A DNA stretch of 64,000 bases from Ramlibacter albus (GCF_014297445.1 NZ_JACORU010000001.1:930001-994000), one strand, 5' to 3'; numbered from the stretch's first letter, positions 46,703 to 59,336 are shown. Translations and numbers: made by a program. The notes: generated from the sequence alone by a model not told the origin.

Positions 46703-48757
46703 TTGGCTACCCATCGCGACGTCGCAACCCGCCGCACGCTGGCCCTCGTGGGCCCCAGCGCTGCCGGCAAGACCAGCCTCGTGGAAGCGCTGCTGGCAAA
46801 GGCGGGGGCGATCGGCGCTCCCGGCAGCGTAGAGAGAGGGTCCACGGTCTCCGACTGGGACCCCCTCGAGAAGAAAGCGCTGCGCTCGCTCAACTCGGCG
46901 CTGGTGCACTTCACGCACGACGGCATCACCTCCCACCTCGTCGACACGCCCGGCGCCCCGGACTTCGTCGGCCAGTCGCTCACCGCGCTGGAAGCGGTGG
47001 AGACGGCGGCCATCGTGATCAACGCCACGACCGGCATCGAGCCGATGGCGGTGCGCATGATGGAATGGGCGCAGCAGCGCGAGCGCGACCGCGTCATCGT
47101 CGTCAACAAGATCGACGCGCAGGGCGTCAACCTCGAGAAGCTGGTGCAGGACATCCAGTCCGCGTTCGGCAAGGAATGCCTGCCGGTGAACCTGCCCTCG
47201 CAGAAGGGCGAGCGCGTCATCGACTGCTTCTACCACCTCACGGATGACGGGCCGCCTCCGGACTTCTCCTCCGTCGAAGCCGCGCACCGCGCACTCGTCG
47301 AGCAGGTCGTGGAGGTGGATGCCGAATTCACCGAGCGCTACCTCAACGAGGGCGATGTGGACCCGAAGGAATTGCACGCACCGCTGGAGCAGGCGATGCG
47401 CGAGGGCCACCTCGTGCCGATCTGCTTCGTGTCCGCGCGCACCGGCGCGGGCGTCGCCGAGTTGCTGCAGGTGATCGAGAAGCTGCTGCCGGACCCGACC
47501 GAGAGCAACCCGCCCGCCTTCCTCGAAGGCGAAGGCCCCGATGCGAAGCCGACCACGGTGGACTCCGGCAACCCGGACAAGCACGTGATCGCGCACGTGT
47601 TCAAGATCACGCAGGACCCCTACGTGGGCAAGATGGGCGTGATCCGCGTGCACCAGGGCACGATCACCAAGGACAGCCAGCTCTTCGTCGGCGACGGGCG
47701 CCGGCCGTTCAAGGTGGGCCACCTCTTCATGCTGCAGGGCAAGGACCTGAAGGAAGTGTCGAAGGCCGTGCCGGGCGACCTGTGCGCGATCGCGAAGGTG
47801 GAGGAACTGCACTTCGACGCCGTGCTGCACGACGCCGCCGAGGACGCGAACATGCATCTCAAGCCGATGCAGTTCCCCGTGCCCGTGCACGGCCTGGCGA
47901 TCGAGCCCAAGCGCCGCGGCGACGAGCAGCGGCTGCACGACATCCTGGCGAAACTCGTGAGCGAGGACCCGTGCCTGAAGGTCGAGCACGTGGCCAGCAC
48001 GAACGAAAGCGTGGTCTATGGCCTCGGCGAGCTGCACCTGCGCGCGCTGCTGGACCGGCTGCAGGAGATCCACAAGTGCGAGGTGAACACGCGGCCGCCG
48101 CGCATCGCGTACCGCGAGACGATCACCGCGCCCGCCGAAGGCCACCACCGCCACAAGAAGCAGACCGGTGGCGCCGGCCAGTTCGGCGAGGTGTTCCTGC
48201 GCATCGAGCCCTTGCCGCATGGCGCGGGCTTCCAGTTCGTGGACGAGGTGAAGGGCGGCGCCATTCCGCACAACCTGATGCCGGCCGTCGAGAAGGGCGT
48301 GCAGCTGGCGATGCAGGAGGGCGTGATCGCGGGCTACCCGGTGGTCGACATGAAGGTCGTCGTGTACGACGGCAAGTACCACTCGGTGGACAGCAAGGAA
48401 ATCGCATTTGTCACGGCGGCGAAGAAGGCCATCCAGGCGGCCGTGCAGTCGGCGCGGCCGTGCATCCTGGAGCCGATCGTCAATGTGGAGATCACCGCGC
48501 CCGAGCAGAACATGGGCGACATCACCGGTGACCTTTCGACGCGGCGCGGGCAGGTGAGCGGCACGCAGGCCGCGTCTGCGGGTTCACTCACCGTGCTGGC
48601 GCAGGCGCCGTTGTCGGAGCTGGCCAGCTACCAGTCGCGGTTGAATTCGCTCACCGGCGGCCAGGGGCGCTACACCATCGCCTTCAGCCACTACGAGGCC
48701 GTGCCGCCGAACGTGCAGCAGCAGCTGATGTCGCAGCACAAGGTGAAGGAAGAGTAG
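46703..48757 (+). CDS. EF-G-like translational GTPase (second type)
   Basis: 684 aa if started at the TTG at 46703, which has GGAGG at ideal spacing; an ATG at 46667 would add 12 residues. GTPase motifs: GPSAAGKTSL (G1), DTPGAPDF (G3), NKIDAQG (G4), then the EF-G domains II-V, ending with the domain IV/V signature PEQNMGDITGDLSTRRGQ. It lacks the normal AHIDAGKTT P-loop, so it belongs to the EF-G-like/FusA2 branch, not to the essential elongation factor. Function is probably ribosome-related under some condition, but not settled for this branch. Confidence 0.88.
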   Translation: MATHRDVATRRTLALVGPSAAGKTSLVEALLAKAGAIGAPGSVERGSTVSDWDPLEKKALRSLNSALVHFTHDGITSHLVDTPGAPDFVGQSLTALEAVETAAIVINATTGIEPMAVRMMEWAQQRERDRVIVVNKIDAQGVNLEKLVQDIQSAFGKECLPVNLPSQKGERVIDCFYHLTDDGPPPDFSSVEAAHRALVEQVVEVDAEFTERYLNEGDVDPKELHAPLEQAMREGHLVPICFVSARTGAGVAELLQVIEKLLPDPTESNPPAFLEGEGPDAKPTTVDSGNPDKHVIAHVFKITQDPYVGKMGVIRVHQGTITKDSQLFVGDGRRPFKVGHLFMLQGKDLKEVSKAVPGDLCAIAKVEELHFDAVLHDAAEDANMHLKPMQFPVPVHGLAIEPKRRGDEQRLHDILAKLVSEDPCLKVEHVASTNESVVYGLGELHLRALLDRLQEIHKCEVNTRPPRIAYRETITAPAEGHHRHKKQTGGAGQFGEVFLRIEPLPHGAGFQFVDEVKGGAIPHNLMPAVEKGVQLAMQEGVIAGYPVVDMKVVVYDGKYHSVDSKEIAFVTAAKKAIQAAVQSARPCILEPIVNVEITAPEQNMGDITGDLSTRRGQVSGTQAASAGSLTVLAQAPLSELASYQSRLNSLTGGQGRYTIAFSHYEAVPPNVQQQLMSQHKVKEE

Positions 48758-48762
48758 AAGTT

Positions 48763-48840
48763 GTCATGCCGGGCTCGACCCGGCATCCATGGTGACGCGG
48801 CGCCACGCCCGCATGGACCCCGGGCCAAGCCCGGGGTGAC
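48763..48840. repeat. REP-like palindrome pair between convergent genes
   Basis: Two palindromes in opposite orientation: ATGCCGGG-ctcga-CCCGGCAT (48766-48786) and ACCCCGGG-ccaag-CCCGGGGT (48817-48837). The outer GTCA/TGAC and inner TCCA/TGGA ends are conserved with the copies at 33857-33922 and 41964-41990. They lie between the stops of the EF-G-like and DUF6600 genes, and could act as a bidirectional transcription barrier. Confidence 0.88.
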
Positions 48841-48851
48841 GCCTCGCTTGC

Positions 48852-51059
48852 TCAGCGCTGCCAGCCGCGGGGGCCGCCGCGGCCTTCGTTCTCGCCGCCT
48901 TGCTGATCACGCCAGCCGCGATGCTGGCCGCGCGGGTTCTCCTGCGCGGCAGGCGCGGCTTGCGGCTGCGGCACCACCTGGCGCTGCGGGGCCGCCACGG
49001 GTTGCACCTGTTGCTGGCGATGCTGCCACTGCTCGGCCTGGCGGGTTTGGCGCTGCTGGTCACGCAGCTGCTGCTGTTGCTGGATCTGCTGCTGGCGCGC
49101 CTGTTGCTGTTGCAATTGCTGCTGCTGGACGGCTTGCTGCATTTGCTGCTGCTGCACTTGCTGCTGCATCCGCAGCTGCTGTTGCTGGCGCCATTGCTGT
49201 TGCTGCTGTTGTTGTTGCTGCAGCTGCTGTTGCTGCACCTGCTGCTTCTGCTGGCGGGCCGCCTCGCGCTGCTCGCGATAGAAGCGGTCTTGCGCATCCA
49301 GCTCCACACGCCCCTGCGCCGTGGAACCCGCGATGGCACGCGCCTGGTCACGCTCCCAGTTCGGGCGCGCGGGCCCCACCGGCGGGACCGGTGCAGCGGG
49401 CTGGGCGGGCGCAACCGCCGTCGGCGCTGCAGGTGCGGCCGGGGCCGGGCCGGTGGTTGTGGTCGTCCGCGTGCCCGTGCCCGTGCCCGTGCCCGTGCCC
49501 GTACCCGTACCCGTACCCGTGCCAGTACCCGTGTTCGTGGTCGTGCGCGTGCCCCAATGTCCGCGGCCGTCGCGCGTCCAGTTCGGCTGCGTCACGTTCG
49601 TCCCGGGCGGCGTCGCGGTTGCCGGCGCCACGGGCGTGCGCGTACCGGCGCCAGTGTGCCAATCGCGCGTCCAACGCGGGTTGGCCGTCACGGTGGTCGC
49701 GGCCGGGGGCGTCTGCACGAGGCGCGGCGTGTGCGTGAAGTCGCGGCGGTCGGTGCGCGTCCATGCCGGACGCGACGGCGCGGTGATGACGGCGGCAGCG
49801 GCAACGCGCGACGCGTCGACGCGATGCCAGTTGCCCCACACCGGGCGACCCCGGGTGAAGTCGTCGAGGCGCACCGACGTGATCGCGCCGGGGTAGCGGC
49901 TGTGCATGTACATACCCGCCGTCGAATAACGAGGCGACGCGTAGACGTAGCGGTTGACGTTGCTGACGTAGACCGTGCTGGCACGGTAGCTGGGCTGCCA
50001 CACTTCGCCGGGCCCGAGCGGGTACCACGCGATGCCGGGGCTGTTGCCGACCGTGAAGCTCACGTTGCCGCTGCCGCCGACGAAGGTGACGAGCGCCGGC
50101 GCATAGACGGGGCGCGGTCCCAGGCGGCCGGGCACCCACGCCCAGCGCGAGCCGATCATCGCCCAGCGGCCATAGTGGAAGGGCGCGAAGCCCCACGGCG
50201 CATCGTCGATCCACGTCCAGCCCCAGGGCCGGATCCATTCCCAATGGCCCTGGCGATACGGCGCCCAGTCGACCGTGGTGACGTTGGGGTACCAGACCTG
50301 CCCGTACGTGGTGTCCTGCTGCCACACGCCGTGGTTGTCCATCTGGGTGTAGCCGACGACGTCTCGCGAAAGAACCTGCGCCGTCGGCGAACGGTCCTCC
50401 TGCTGGTTGCGCGCCGTGACCCACTGGTCGAACGAATCCGGGTTGCGCCGGTTGGGCTCGACCTGCTCGAGGTCGCGCGCGACGAACATCACGTCTTCGC
50501 CGGGGCCGACGATGCGGCCCCTGCCGTCTTCGCCGTACACGGTGACCGTGCCGCTGCGCACCGCAACGCGCGTCGACGCGGTATCGGGATCGACGTCGAT
50601 GCGGAAGTCGCCGGCCTGCGAAGCGCGCGCCGACAGGTTGGGCGTGCCGACGATGAAGCGCTCGCCCTGCTGCAGCTCGCGCACGCGGGCGTTGATGCTG
50701 CCCTGCGTGATGGTGAGGTGGGTGGAGCGGTCGTCCAGCTCGACGACACCGAGGTTGGTGAGGTCGCGCACGTGGACCGTTTCCGTGCCAAGGTTCAGCT
50801 CGACACGCGCGCCCTGGTCGGTCCACAGACGGTCGGCCTGGGTGAGAGGGCGGTTCTGCGGCAGTGCCGTCCACTCCTCGTCGCCTGCCGGTGCGTACAC
50901 CACCGAGCCTTGCCGGGCCGTCACCGCAGCCACGCGGCCGGGCGGGTCTTCCGCCCCGCCCTGGGCCGAGACGCCGAAGGCCGAGAACGCCAACGCAAGC
51001 ATCGGCAACCAGCGCCGCCAGCCGGGCGCCACGGGACGGGTGGAAAGGGTACTGCTCAT
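48852..51059 (-). CDS. FecR-like/DUF6600 exported protein with Gln-rich tail
   Basis: 735 aa with a signal-type hydrophobic segment (residues ~17-32, ending VSAQ). Residues ~40-190 resemble a FecR-type domain (VAAVTARQGSVVYAPAG, LWTDQGARVELNLG). Residues ~230-400 form the DUF6600 part, with many Trp and Tyr (HWEWIRPWGWTWIDDAPWGFAPFHYGRWA). A low-complexity C-terminal half follows: a Gly-Thr dipeptide run, a Pro/Ala segment, then ~100 residues dominated by glutamine. Probably periplasmic or cell-envelope. Function unknown; FecR-like domains often accompany signalling or surface assembly. Confidence 0.8.
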   Translation of the reverse strand: MSSTLSTRPVAPGWRRWLPMLALAFSAFGVSAQGGAEDPPGRVAAVTARQGSVVYAPAGDEEWTALPQNRPLTQADRLWTDQGARVELNLGTETVHVRDLTNLGVVELDDRSTHLTITQGSINARVRELQQGERFIVGTPNLSARASQAGDFRIDVDPDTASTRVAVRSGTVTVYGEDGRGRIVGPGEDVMFVARDLEQVEPNRRNPDSFDQWVTARNQQEDRSPTAQVLSRDVVGYTQMDNHGVWQQDTTYGQVWYPNVTTVDWAPYRQGHWEWIRPWGWTWIDDAPWGFAPFHYGRWAMIGSRWAWVPGRLGPRPVYAPALVTFVGGSGNVSFTVGNSPGIAWYPLGPGEVWQPSYRASTVYVSNVNRYVYASPRYSTAGMYMHSRYPGAITSVRLDDFTRGRPVWGNWHRVDASRVAAAAVITAPSRPAWTRTDRRDFTHTPRLVQTPPAATTVTANPRWTRDWHTGAGTRTPVAPATATPPGTNVTQPNWTRDGRGHWGTRTTTNTGTGTGTGTGTGTGTGTGTGTRTTTTTGPAPAAPAAPTAVAPAQPAAPVPPVGPARPNWERDQARAIAGSTAQGRVELDAQDRFYREQREAARQQKQQVQQQQLQQQQQQQQQWRQQQQLRMQQQVQQQQMQQAVQQQQLQQQQARQQQIQQQQQLRDQQRQTRQAEQWQHRQQQVQPVAAPQRQVVPQPQAAPAAQENPRGQHRGWRDQQGGENEGRGGPRGWQR
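49020..49260. repeat. CAG/CTG-type low-complexity tract encoding poly-Gln
   Basis: Imperfect repeats of CTG, TTG and GCTGCTGTTG units on the plus strand, read as Gln-rich runs of up to about nine CAG/CAA codons on the minus strand within the DUF6600 gene. Mixed codons make it less slippery than pure CAG, but length changes are likely between strains. Confidence 0.8.
49471..49530. repeat. Ten tandem hexamers encoding a Gly-Thr run
   Basis: Five GTGCCC units are followed by GTACCC three times, GTGCCA, and GTACCC. On the minus strand they encode alternating Gly and Thr. A hexamer keeps the reading frame, so gain or loss of units changes linker length rather than breaking the protein. Confidence 0.9.
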
Positions 51060-51172
51060 GACGGATTAGAACGGCCGAGTCCCATTTTGTGGCGTGAAGC
51101 GCGAGTAAAGAAATGCCGCGCGCCTTTACCCGCCGGGCCGCGGGCGATTCAGCTTGCGTTCACAATCGGCGC

Positions 51173-51649
51173 ATGAAAATCGCAAAGGACACCGTCGTCA
51201 CCCTGCACTACACGGTGGCGGAGCCCAACGGCAAGGTCATCGAGCAGACGAAGGAGCCCGCTGTCTACCTGCACGGCGGCTACGACAACACGCTGCCCAG
51301 GATCGAGGAAGCGCTGGACGGCCAGGAAAAAGGGTATTCCGTCACGCTCACGTTGGAGCCGCAGGACGCGTTCGGCGTGCGCGACGAAGCGCTCGTGCGC
51401 ACCATTCCGAAAAGCGAGTTCCCGCCCGGCGTGAAAGTGGGCGGCCAGCTCGAAGGCCGCACCGATGCCGGCGAGCCGCACATCTTCCACGTCATGAAGA
51501 TCAAGGGCCAGGAGGTCCACCTGGACGGCAACCACCCGCTCGCGGGCCGCACGCTCAAGTTCACGATCAAGGTCGTGGGCGTGCGCGCCGCCTCGGCCGA
51601 GGAGATCGCCCACCGCCACGTGCACGGCGAAGGCGGCCACCACCACTGA
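51173..51649 (+). CDS. slyD: SlyD-type FKBP peptidyl-prolyl isomerase
   Basis: 158 aa from the ATG at 51173 (MKIAKDTVVTLHYTVAEPNG). FKBP domain interrupted by an insert-in-flap chaperone domain (EPQDAFGVRDEALVRTIPKSEFP ... VGGQLEGR), which is the SlyD arrangement; NHPLAGRTLKF ends the FKBP part. The C-terminus is short and histidine-rich (HRHVHGEGGHHH) and could bind nickel. Cytosolic folding helper and metallochaperone. It is divergent from the DUF6600 gene. Confidence 0.93.
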   Translation: MKIAKDTVVTLHYTVAEPNGKVIEQTKEPAVYLHGGYDNTLPRIEEALDGQEKGYSVTLTLEPQDAFGVRDEALVRTIPKSEFPPGVKVGGQLEGRTDAGEPHIFHVMKIKGQEVHLDGNHPLAGRTLKFTIKVVGVRAASAEEIAHRHVHGEGGHHH

Positions 51650-51728
51650 GACGATCGTTGCGGCGCTGGAACGCTGCGTTGCGCCGCGCACGCCTGTTGA
51701 AACGCGGCACCAACCTCACCTACCTGCG

Positions 51729-52754
51729 ATGACCAATCCCATCCTTCGCGTAGAGCCGCTCGGTTTCCCATGGGCGACCGTCGACCCGTTCCTCTTCTGC
51801 GCCTACCACGACGACCACTACCCGCGTGGCAACGGCCAGCTGGCGCCGGCCGTGTCGCTGGCCGGCCGCGAGATCGGCAGCGACTTCAGCCGCAAGGACG
51901 GCTTCTCGATGTACCACGGCGACACGGTGCCGGGCTTTCCCGCGCACCCGCACCGGGGCTTCGAGACGGTGACCATCGTGCGCCGCGGCCTCATCGACCA
52001 TTCGGACTCGCTCGGTGCGAGCGCGCGCTTCGGGCGCGGCGACGTGCAGTGGGTCACGGCGGGCAAGGGCATCGTGCACTCGGAGATGTTCCCGCTCCTG
52101 AGCGAAGACGAGGACAACCCGCTGGAGCTGTTCCAGATCTGGCTGAACCTGCCCGCGAAGAACAAGATGGCCGAGCCGCACTTCACGATGCTGTGGAACG
52201 GCGACATCCCGCGCCAGGTGGTGCGCGATGCGGCGGGGCGTGCGACCGAGATCGCCGTTGTTGCCGGCGCTCTCGGTGACATCCAGCCGCCGGCGCCGCC
52301 GCCCGAATCCTGGGCTGCGCAACCCGAGGCCGATGTCGCGATCTGGACGCTGCGGATGGAGCCGGGTGCGCAGTGGTCGCTGCCGCCCGCACGCGGCGAA
52401 GGCACGCGGCGCACGCTCTACTTCTTCAAGGGCGCGGACGCGGTGGTCGGCGGGCAGGCCGTGAAGGCACCCTGCGCGATCGAGCTGCGCGCCGACCTGG
52501 AAGTGCCCATCGTCGCGGGGGGCAGCGAGAGCGAGTTCCTGCTGCTGCAAGGCCGGCCGATCGCGGAGCCGGTGGCGCAGTACGGCCCCTTCGTGATGAA
52601 CACGCAGGCCGAGATCATGCAGGCGATGACGGACTATCGCCGCACGCAGTTCGGCGGCTGGCCGTTCGGGGCGGCGGACCCGGTGCATGGGCACGAGCCG
52701 AAGCGCTTCGCGAAGTACCCCGACGGGCGCGTCGAGGAACCTCAAGAGGCCTGA
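51729..52754 (+). CDS. Pirin-family cupin protein
   Basis: 341 aa bicupin. N-terminal cupin holds the metal ligands in FPAHPHRGFETVTIV (His-x-His) and GIVHSEMF (His, Glu). The C-terminal cupin (LYFFKGADAVVGGQAVK) lacks clear ligands, as in other pirins. Bacterial pirins include quercetin dioxygenase-like enzymes and stress-related regulators; the substrate is not predictable. It is 79 bases after slyD, and its stop abuts the stop of the convergent hybrid kinase. Confidence 0.9.
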   Translation: MTNPILRVEPLGFPWATVDPFLFCAYHDDHYPRGNGQLAPAVSLAGREIGSDFSRKDGFSMYHGDTVPGFPAHPHRGFETVTIVRRGLIDHSDSLGASARFGRGDVQWVTAGKGIVHSEMFPLLSEDEDNPLELFQIWLNLPAKNKMAEPHFTMLWNGDIPRQVVRDAAGRATEIAVVAGALGDIQPPAPPPESWAAQPEADVAIWTLRMEPGAQWSLPPARGEGTRRTLYFFKGADAVVGGQAVKAPCAIELRADLEVPIVAGGSESEFLLLQGRPIAEPVAQYGPFVMNTQAEIMQAMTDYRRTQFGGWPFGAADPVHGHEPKRFAKYPDGRVEEPQEA

Positions 52755-56303
<3,549 letters not shown>

Positions 56304-56381
56304 CGGGCCATCATACTGTCGGGCGGCCGCGACGCGTCCAGTTGAGGTTCGTCAAGCGGGCTTGCCCCTGCGCTGAGCATC

Positions 56382-57059
56382 ATGCGCCTCATGGACAAGC
56401 TCAACTTCGCCCGGCTGGCCCTCGCCTTCCTCCTCGGGTTGGCGGCCGCGCCCGCCGTACTCGCCCAGGCCGCGGCACCCGGTGGCGCCGTGCCGCAGAT
56501 GACCGAGGACAAGCTTCAGGAGCTGCGCAAGGACGCCGGTTCCTTCGAGAAGATGTACCGCACCGGGCGCAAGGTGGCGGATTTCTGTTCGCACTGCCAT
56601 GGCCAGTCCGGCCAGAGCACCAAGACCGATGTGCCGAACCTCGCGGGCCAGAACACCGGCTACGCCCTCGCGCAGCTGCAGAAGTTCACCGACGGCAAGC
56701 GCATCAACTCGTTCTGCGGGCCGCTGATGAAGAAGCTCAGCTCCGACGAGAAACTGGCGGTGGCCATCTACTACACCAACCAGGAAGTCACGAGCCGCCC
56801 CGCCACCGACCCCGCCATGGCCTCGCGCGGCAAGGCGGTGTACGAGAAGAACTGCTTCAAGTGCCACGGCACGGGCGGCTACGGCGACGAGAAGTACGCC
56901 CGCATCGCCGGCCAGCAGCCCGAATACCTGATGACGAGCATCCGGCGCTACAAGGAAGGCTCCGCGGCGCGCTCGGACGAGAAGATGATGAAGCAGACCC
57001 GCAGCCTCACCGAGGACGACATGAAAGCCCTCGTGATGTACATCGGCTCGCTGAAGTAG
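56382..57059 (+). CDS. Di-heme cytochrome c, c4-like
   Basis: 225 aa periplasmic electron carrier. Signal peptide MRLMDKLNFARLALAFLLGLAAAPAVLAQ. Two heme sites: C69-SH-C72-H73 and C158-FK-C161-H162, in two similar halves of ~90 residues, the cytochrome c4 layout. Distal methionines are likely in PLMKKLS and DEKMMKQ. Starts at 56382 or at the second ATG (56391). Probably passes electrons to a terminal oxidase. Stands alone ahead of the MoxR operon, 47 bases away. Confidence 0.93.
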   Translation: MRLMDKLNFARLALAFLLGLAAAPAVLAQAAAPGGAVPQMTEDKLQELRKDAGSFEKMYRTGRKVADFCSHCHGQSGQSTKTDVPNLAGQNTGYALAQLQKFTDGKRINSFCGPLMKKLSSDEKLAVAIYYTNQEVTSRPATDPAMASRGKAVYEKNCFKCHGTGGYGDEKYARIAGQQPEYLMTSIRRYKEGSAARSDEKMMKQTRSLTEDDMKALVMYIGSLK

Positions 57060-57106
57060 CGGCCGCAGCCCCTAGAATCGCCCCCAAGGACGAAAGGGGG
57101 CTCCAC

Positions 57107-57622
57107 ATGGGGGAGGCCGGGACACCGGCGGATGCGCGCTACGCGCCTCCGCGTTCGCACGTCGACGACATCGCCGCGCCGGAGGAAGCCGGCGGGCTGG
57201 CCACGCGCATGCAGCGCTTCTGGGCCGCCATGCTCGACCTGGGCATCGGGCTGGGCCTGATGGCCGTCGCATCCGCCGTCACGCCCTGGAACCCCTGGTC
57301 CGCCGAGGGCGGCTGGTGGACGCCGCAGTGGCTGAACATCGGGCTCTCGTTCCTGCTCTTCTCGGTCGTGCACGGCGTGCCTCTCGCGCGCCGGGGCCAG
57401 ACGGTGGGCAAGATGGTGCTGGGCATCCGCATCGTGCGCATCGACGGCAGCCGAGCGTCGCTCGGCCGCCTGCTCGGGCTGCGCTACGGCATCGGCACGC
57501 TGGCCACCGTCATCCCCGCCATCGGCCAGCCGTATGCGCTGGTCGATGCGCTCCTCATCTTCCGCAAGTCGCGCCGCTGCCTGCATGACGTCATTGCCGA
57601 CACGGTGGTGCTGAAGGCGTGA
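57107..57622 (+). CDS. RDD-family membrane protein 1
   Basis: 171 aa with four hydrophobic helices. The RDD-type pattern appears as ATRMQRFWAAMLDLGI (Arg and Asp in the first helix), TVGKMVLGIRIVRIDG after the second pair and LHDVIADTVVL at the end. An AGGGGG site precedes the ATG at 57107. First gene of the MoxR operon; its stop overlaps the GTG start of a second RDD gene. Function is unknown in this context. Confidence 0.88.
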   Translation: MGEAGTPADARYAPPRSHVDDIAAPEEAGGLATRMQRFWAAMLDLGIGLGLMAVASAVTPWNPWSAEGGWWTPQWLNIGLSFLLFSVVHGVPLARRGQTVGKMVLGIRIVRIDGSRASLGRLLGLRYGIGTLATVIPAIGQPYALVDALLIFRKSRRCLHDVIADTVVLKA

Positions 57623-58350
57623 GCGCGCCGGGCGCCCCGCAGCGGCTGGACACGCTGCACCGCTGCGAGACGCCAGAGGGCATCGCGCTGTCGCTGCGGC
57701 CCGCCGGCATCGTCGCGCGCGGCCAGGCGTGGCTGATCGACTTCGGCATCCGCGTGGGCCTCTTCTTCGTGCTGGCCATGGTCGCCGCGTCGATGGGCGG
57801 CATGGGCAACGCGTTCCTGCTGATCTCGCTGTTCGCGCTGGAGTGGCTCTACCCGATGGTGTTCGAGCTGCTGCCGGCCGGCGGCACGCCGGGCAAGCGC
57901 GCGATGGGGCTGCAGGTGGTGATGGACAACGGCCTGCCGGTCACGCCCGCGGCCTGCGTGGTGCGCAACCTGCTGCGCGCCGCGGACTTCCTGCCGTTCG
58001 GCTATGCGGCCGCGGCAGTGTCGCTGCTGCTGCGGCGCGACTTCAAGCGCCTGGGCGACGTGGCCGCCGGCACGCTCGTGGTCTACAGCGCCACGGTGAA
58101 GCTGCATGGCGAACTGCCTCCGGCCGCGCCGCTGCGCCCCGCGCGCACGCTGACGCAGGACGAGCAGGCCGCGATCGTCGCGTGGGCCGGGCGCGCGCAG
58201 CGCCTGACGCCGGAGCGGCTGGAGGAACTCGCGCGGCTGGCGGCGCCCGCGGCCGGCGCTGCGCATGGCCAAGGGGCGAACAACCCCGCGTCGCAGCGGC
58301 TCCTCGGCGTGGCGCACTGGCTGCTGGGCGAGCGGGAGCCCGCGCGGTGA
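57619..58350 (+). CDS. RDD-family membrane protein 2
   Basis: 243 aa, GTG start overlapping the previous stop. RDD features: VARGQAWLIDFGIRVGLFF, AGGTPGKRAMGLQVVMDNGLPVT and KRLGDVAAGTLVVY. A ~85-residue C-terminal cytoplasmic extension (TLTQDEQAAIVAWAGRAQRL ...) is not in the first RDD protein. Commonly found with SpoIIM-, DUF4129- and MoxR-type genes, as here. Confidence 0.9.
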   Translation: MSAPGAPQRLDTLHRCETPEGIALSLRPAGIVARGQAWLIDFGIRVGLFFVLAMVAASMGGMGNAFLLISLFALEWLYPMVFELLPAGGTPGKRAMGLQVVMDNGLPVTPAACVVRNLLRAADFLPFGYAAAAVSLLLRRDFKRLGDVAAGTLVVYSATVKLHGELPPAAPLRPARTLTQDEQAAIVAWAGRAQRLTPERLEELARLAAPAAGAAHGQGANNPASQRLLGVAHWLLGEREPAR

Positions 58351-59336
58351 CGCCCAAGCAGTTCGCCGCCGCACGCGCGCCCGGCTGGGCGGAGCTGGAA
58401 CAGCTCGTCGCGCGCGGCGAAGGCGGGGGCGACGAGAAGGTGCCGTACGACGGCGCGCGCCTCGCGTCGCTGTACCGGCGCTGCTGCGAAGACCTCGCGC
58501 TCGCGCAGGCCCGCGCCTACCCGGTGCAGATGGTGCAGCAGCTGGAGTCGCTCACGCAGCGCGCGCACCGGCTCGTGTACCGGCGGCAGGGCGTGGAATT
58601 CGCGCAGCTGCGCCGGCTCGCGCTCATCGAGTTCCCGCAAGCGGTGCGCGCCCACGCGCGCTACGTGGCGATGGCAACGGCGCTCTTCGCCGTGCCGCTC
58701 GTGCTGGCCGCGTGGGCGAGCTGGCGCGACCCGGGCTTCGTGCTGCACCTGCTCGAGGCTGCGCGCCTGCAGGAGTTCGACGCCATGTACGGCCCGGGCG
58801 AGCACGGCATCGGGCACCGGCGCGACGCCGACACCGACTGGGCGATGTTCGGCTTCTACATCCTCAACAACATCGGCGTGGGCTTCCAGTGCTTCGCGGC
58901 CGGCCTGTTCGCGGGTGTGGGCAGCGCGTTCTACCTGCTGTTCAACGGGTTGTTCGCGGGTGCGCTCGGCGGCTGGGTGGTGGGGCGCGGGCACGGGACC
59001 AACTTCTTCTCCTTCGTCGTCACGCACTCGGCGTTCGAGATCACCGCAATCGTGCTCGCGGGCGCCGCGGGGTTGCGCATCGGCCATGCGTGGGTCGCAC
59101 CCGGGCAGCGCACGCGCCTGGACGCGCTCAAGGCGCACAGCCGCGAGGCGGTGGTGGTGATCTACGGTGTGGTCTGGATGCTGCTCGTGGCGGCCGCGAT
59201 CGAGGCGTTCTGGTCCTCCGCGCGCTGGGTCGAGCCGGAAGTGAAGTACGGCGTCGGCGCCGCCTGCTGGGCGCTGGTGCTGCTGTACCTCGCGCGGCAA
59301 GGCCGACCCTTGCAAGGAGGCTGGGATGCGCGTTGA
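58347..59336 (+). CDS. SpoIIM-like (stage II sporulation protein M family) membrane protein
   Basis: 329 aa, GTG at 58347 overlapping the previous stop (GTGA). N-terminal ~95 residues soluble and helical (LASLYRRCCEDLALAQARA), then about six membrane helices; FYILNNIGVGFQCFAAGLFAGVGSAFYLLFNGLFAGALGG and SFVVTHSAFEITAIVLAGAAGL-like segments are the family signatures. The name is historical: there are no sporulation genes here. Likely part of the membrane complex served by MoxR. Confidence 0.9.
   Translation: MTPKQFAAARAPGWAELEQLVARGEGGGDEKVPYDGARLASLYRRCCEDLALAQARAYPVQMVQQLESLTQRAHRLVYRRQGVEFAQLRRLALIEFPQAVRAHARYVAMATALFAVPLVLAAWASWRDPGFVLHLLEAARLQEFDAMYGPGEHGIGHRRDADTDWAMFGFYILNNIGVGFQCFAAGLFAGVGSAFYLLFNGLFAGALGGWVVGRGHGTNFFSFVVTHSAFEITAIVLAGAAGLRIGHAWVAPGQRTRLDALKAHSREAVVVIYGVVWMLLVAAAIEAFWSSARWVEPEVKYGVGAACWALVLLYLARQGRPLQGGWDAR

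Noticed and set aside
49020-49530. CRISPR-like or VNTR array
   Set aside because: The units are short triplet and hexamer repeats without spacers and lie inside a coding frame.
58347-59336. Evidence of sporulation
   Set aside because: SpoIIM-like proteins are widespread in non-sporulating bacteria within MoxR operons; no other sporulation gene is present.
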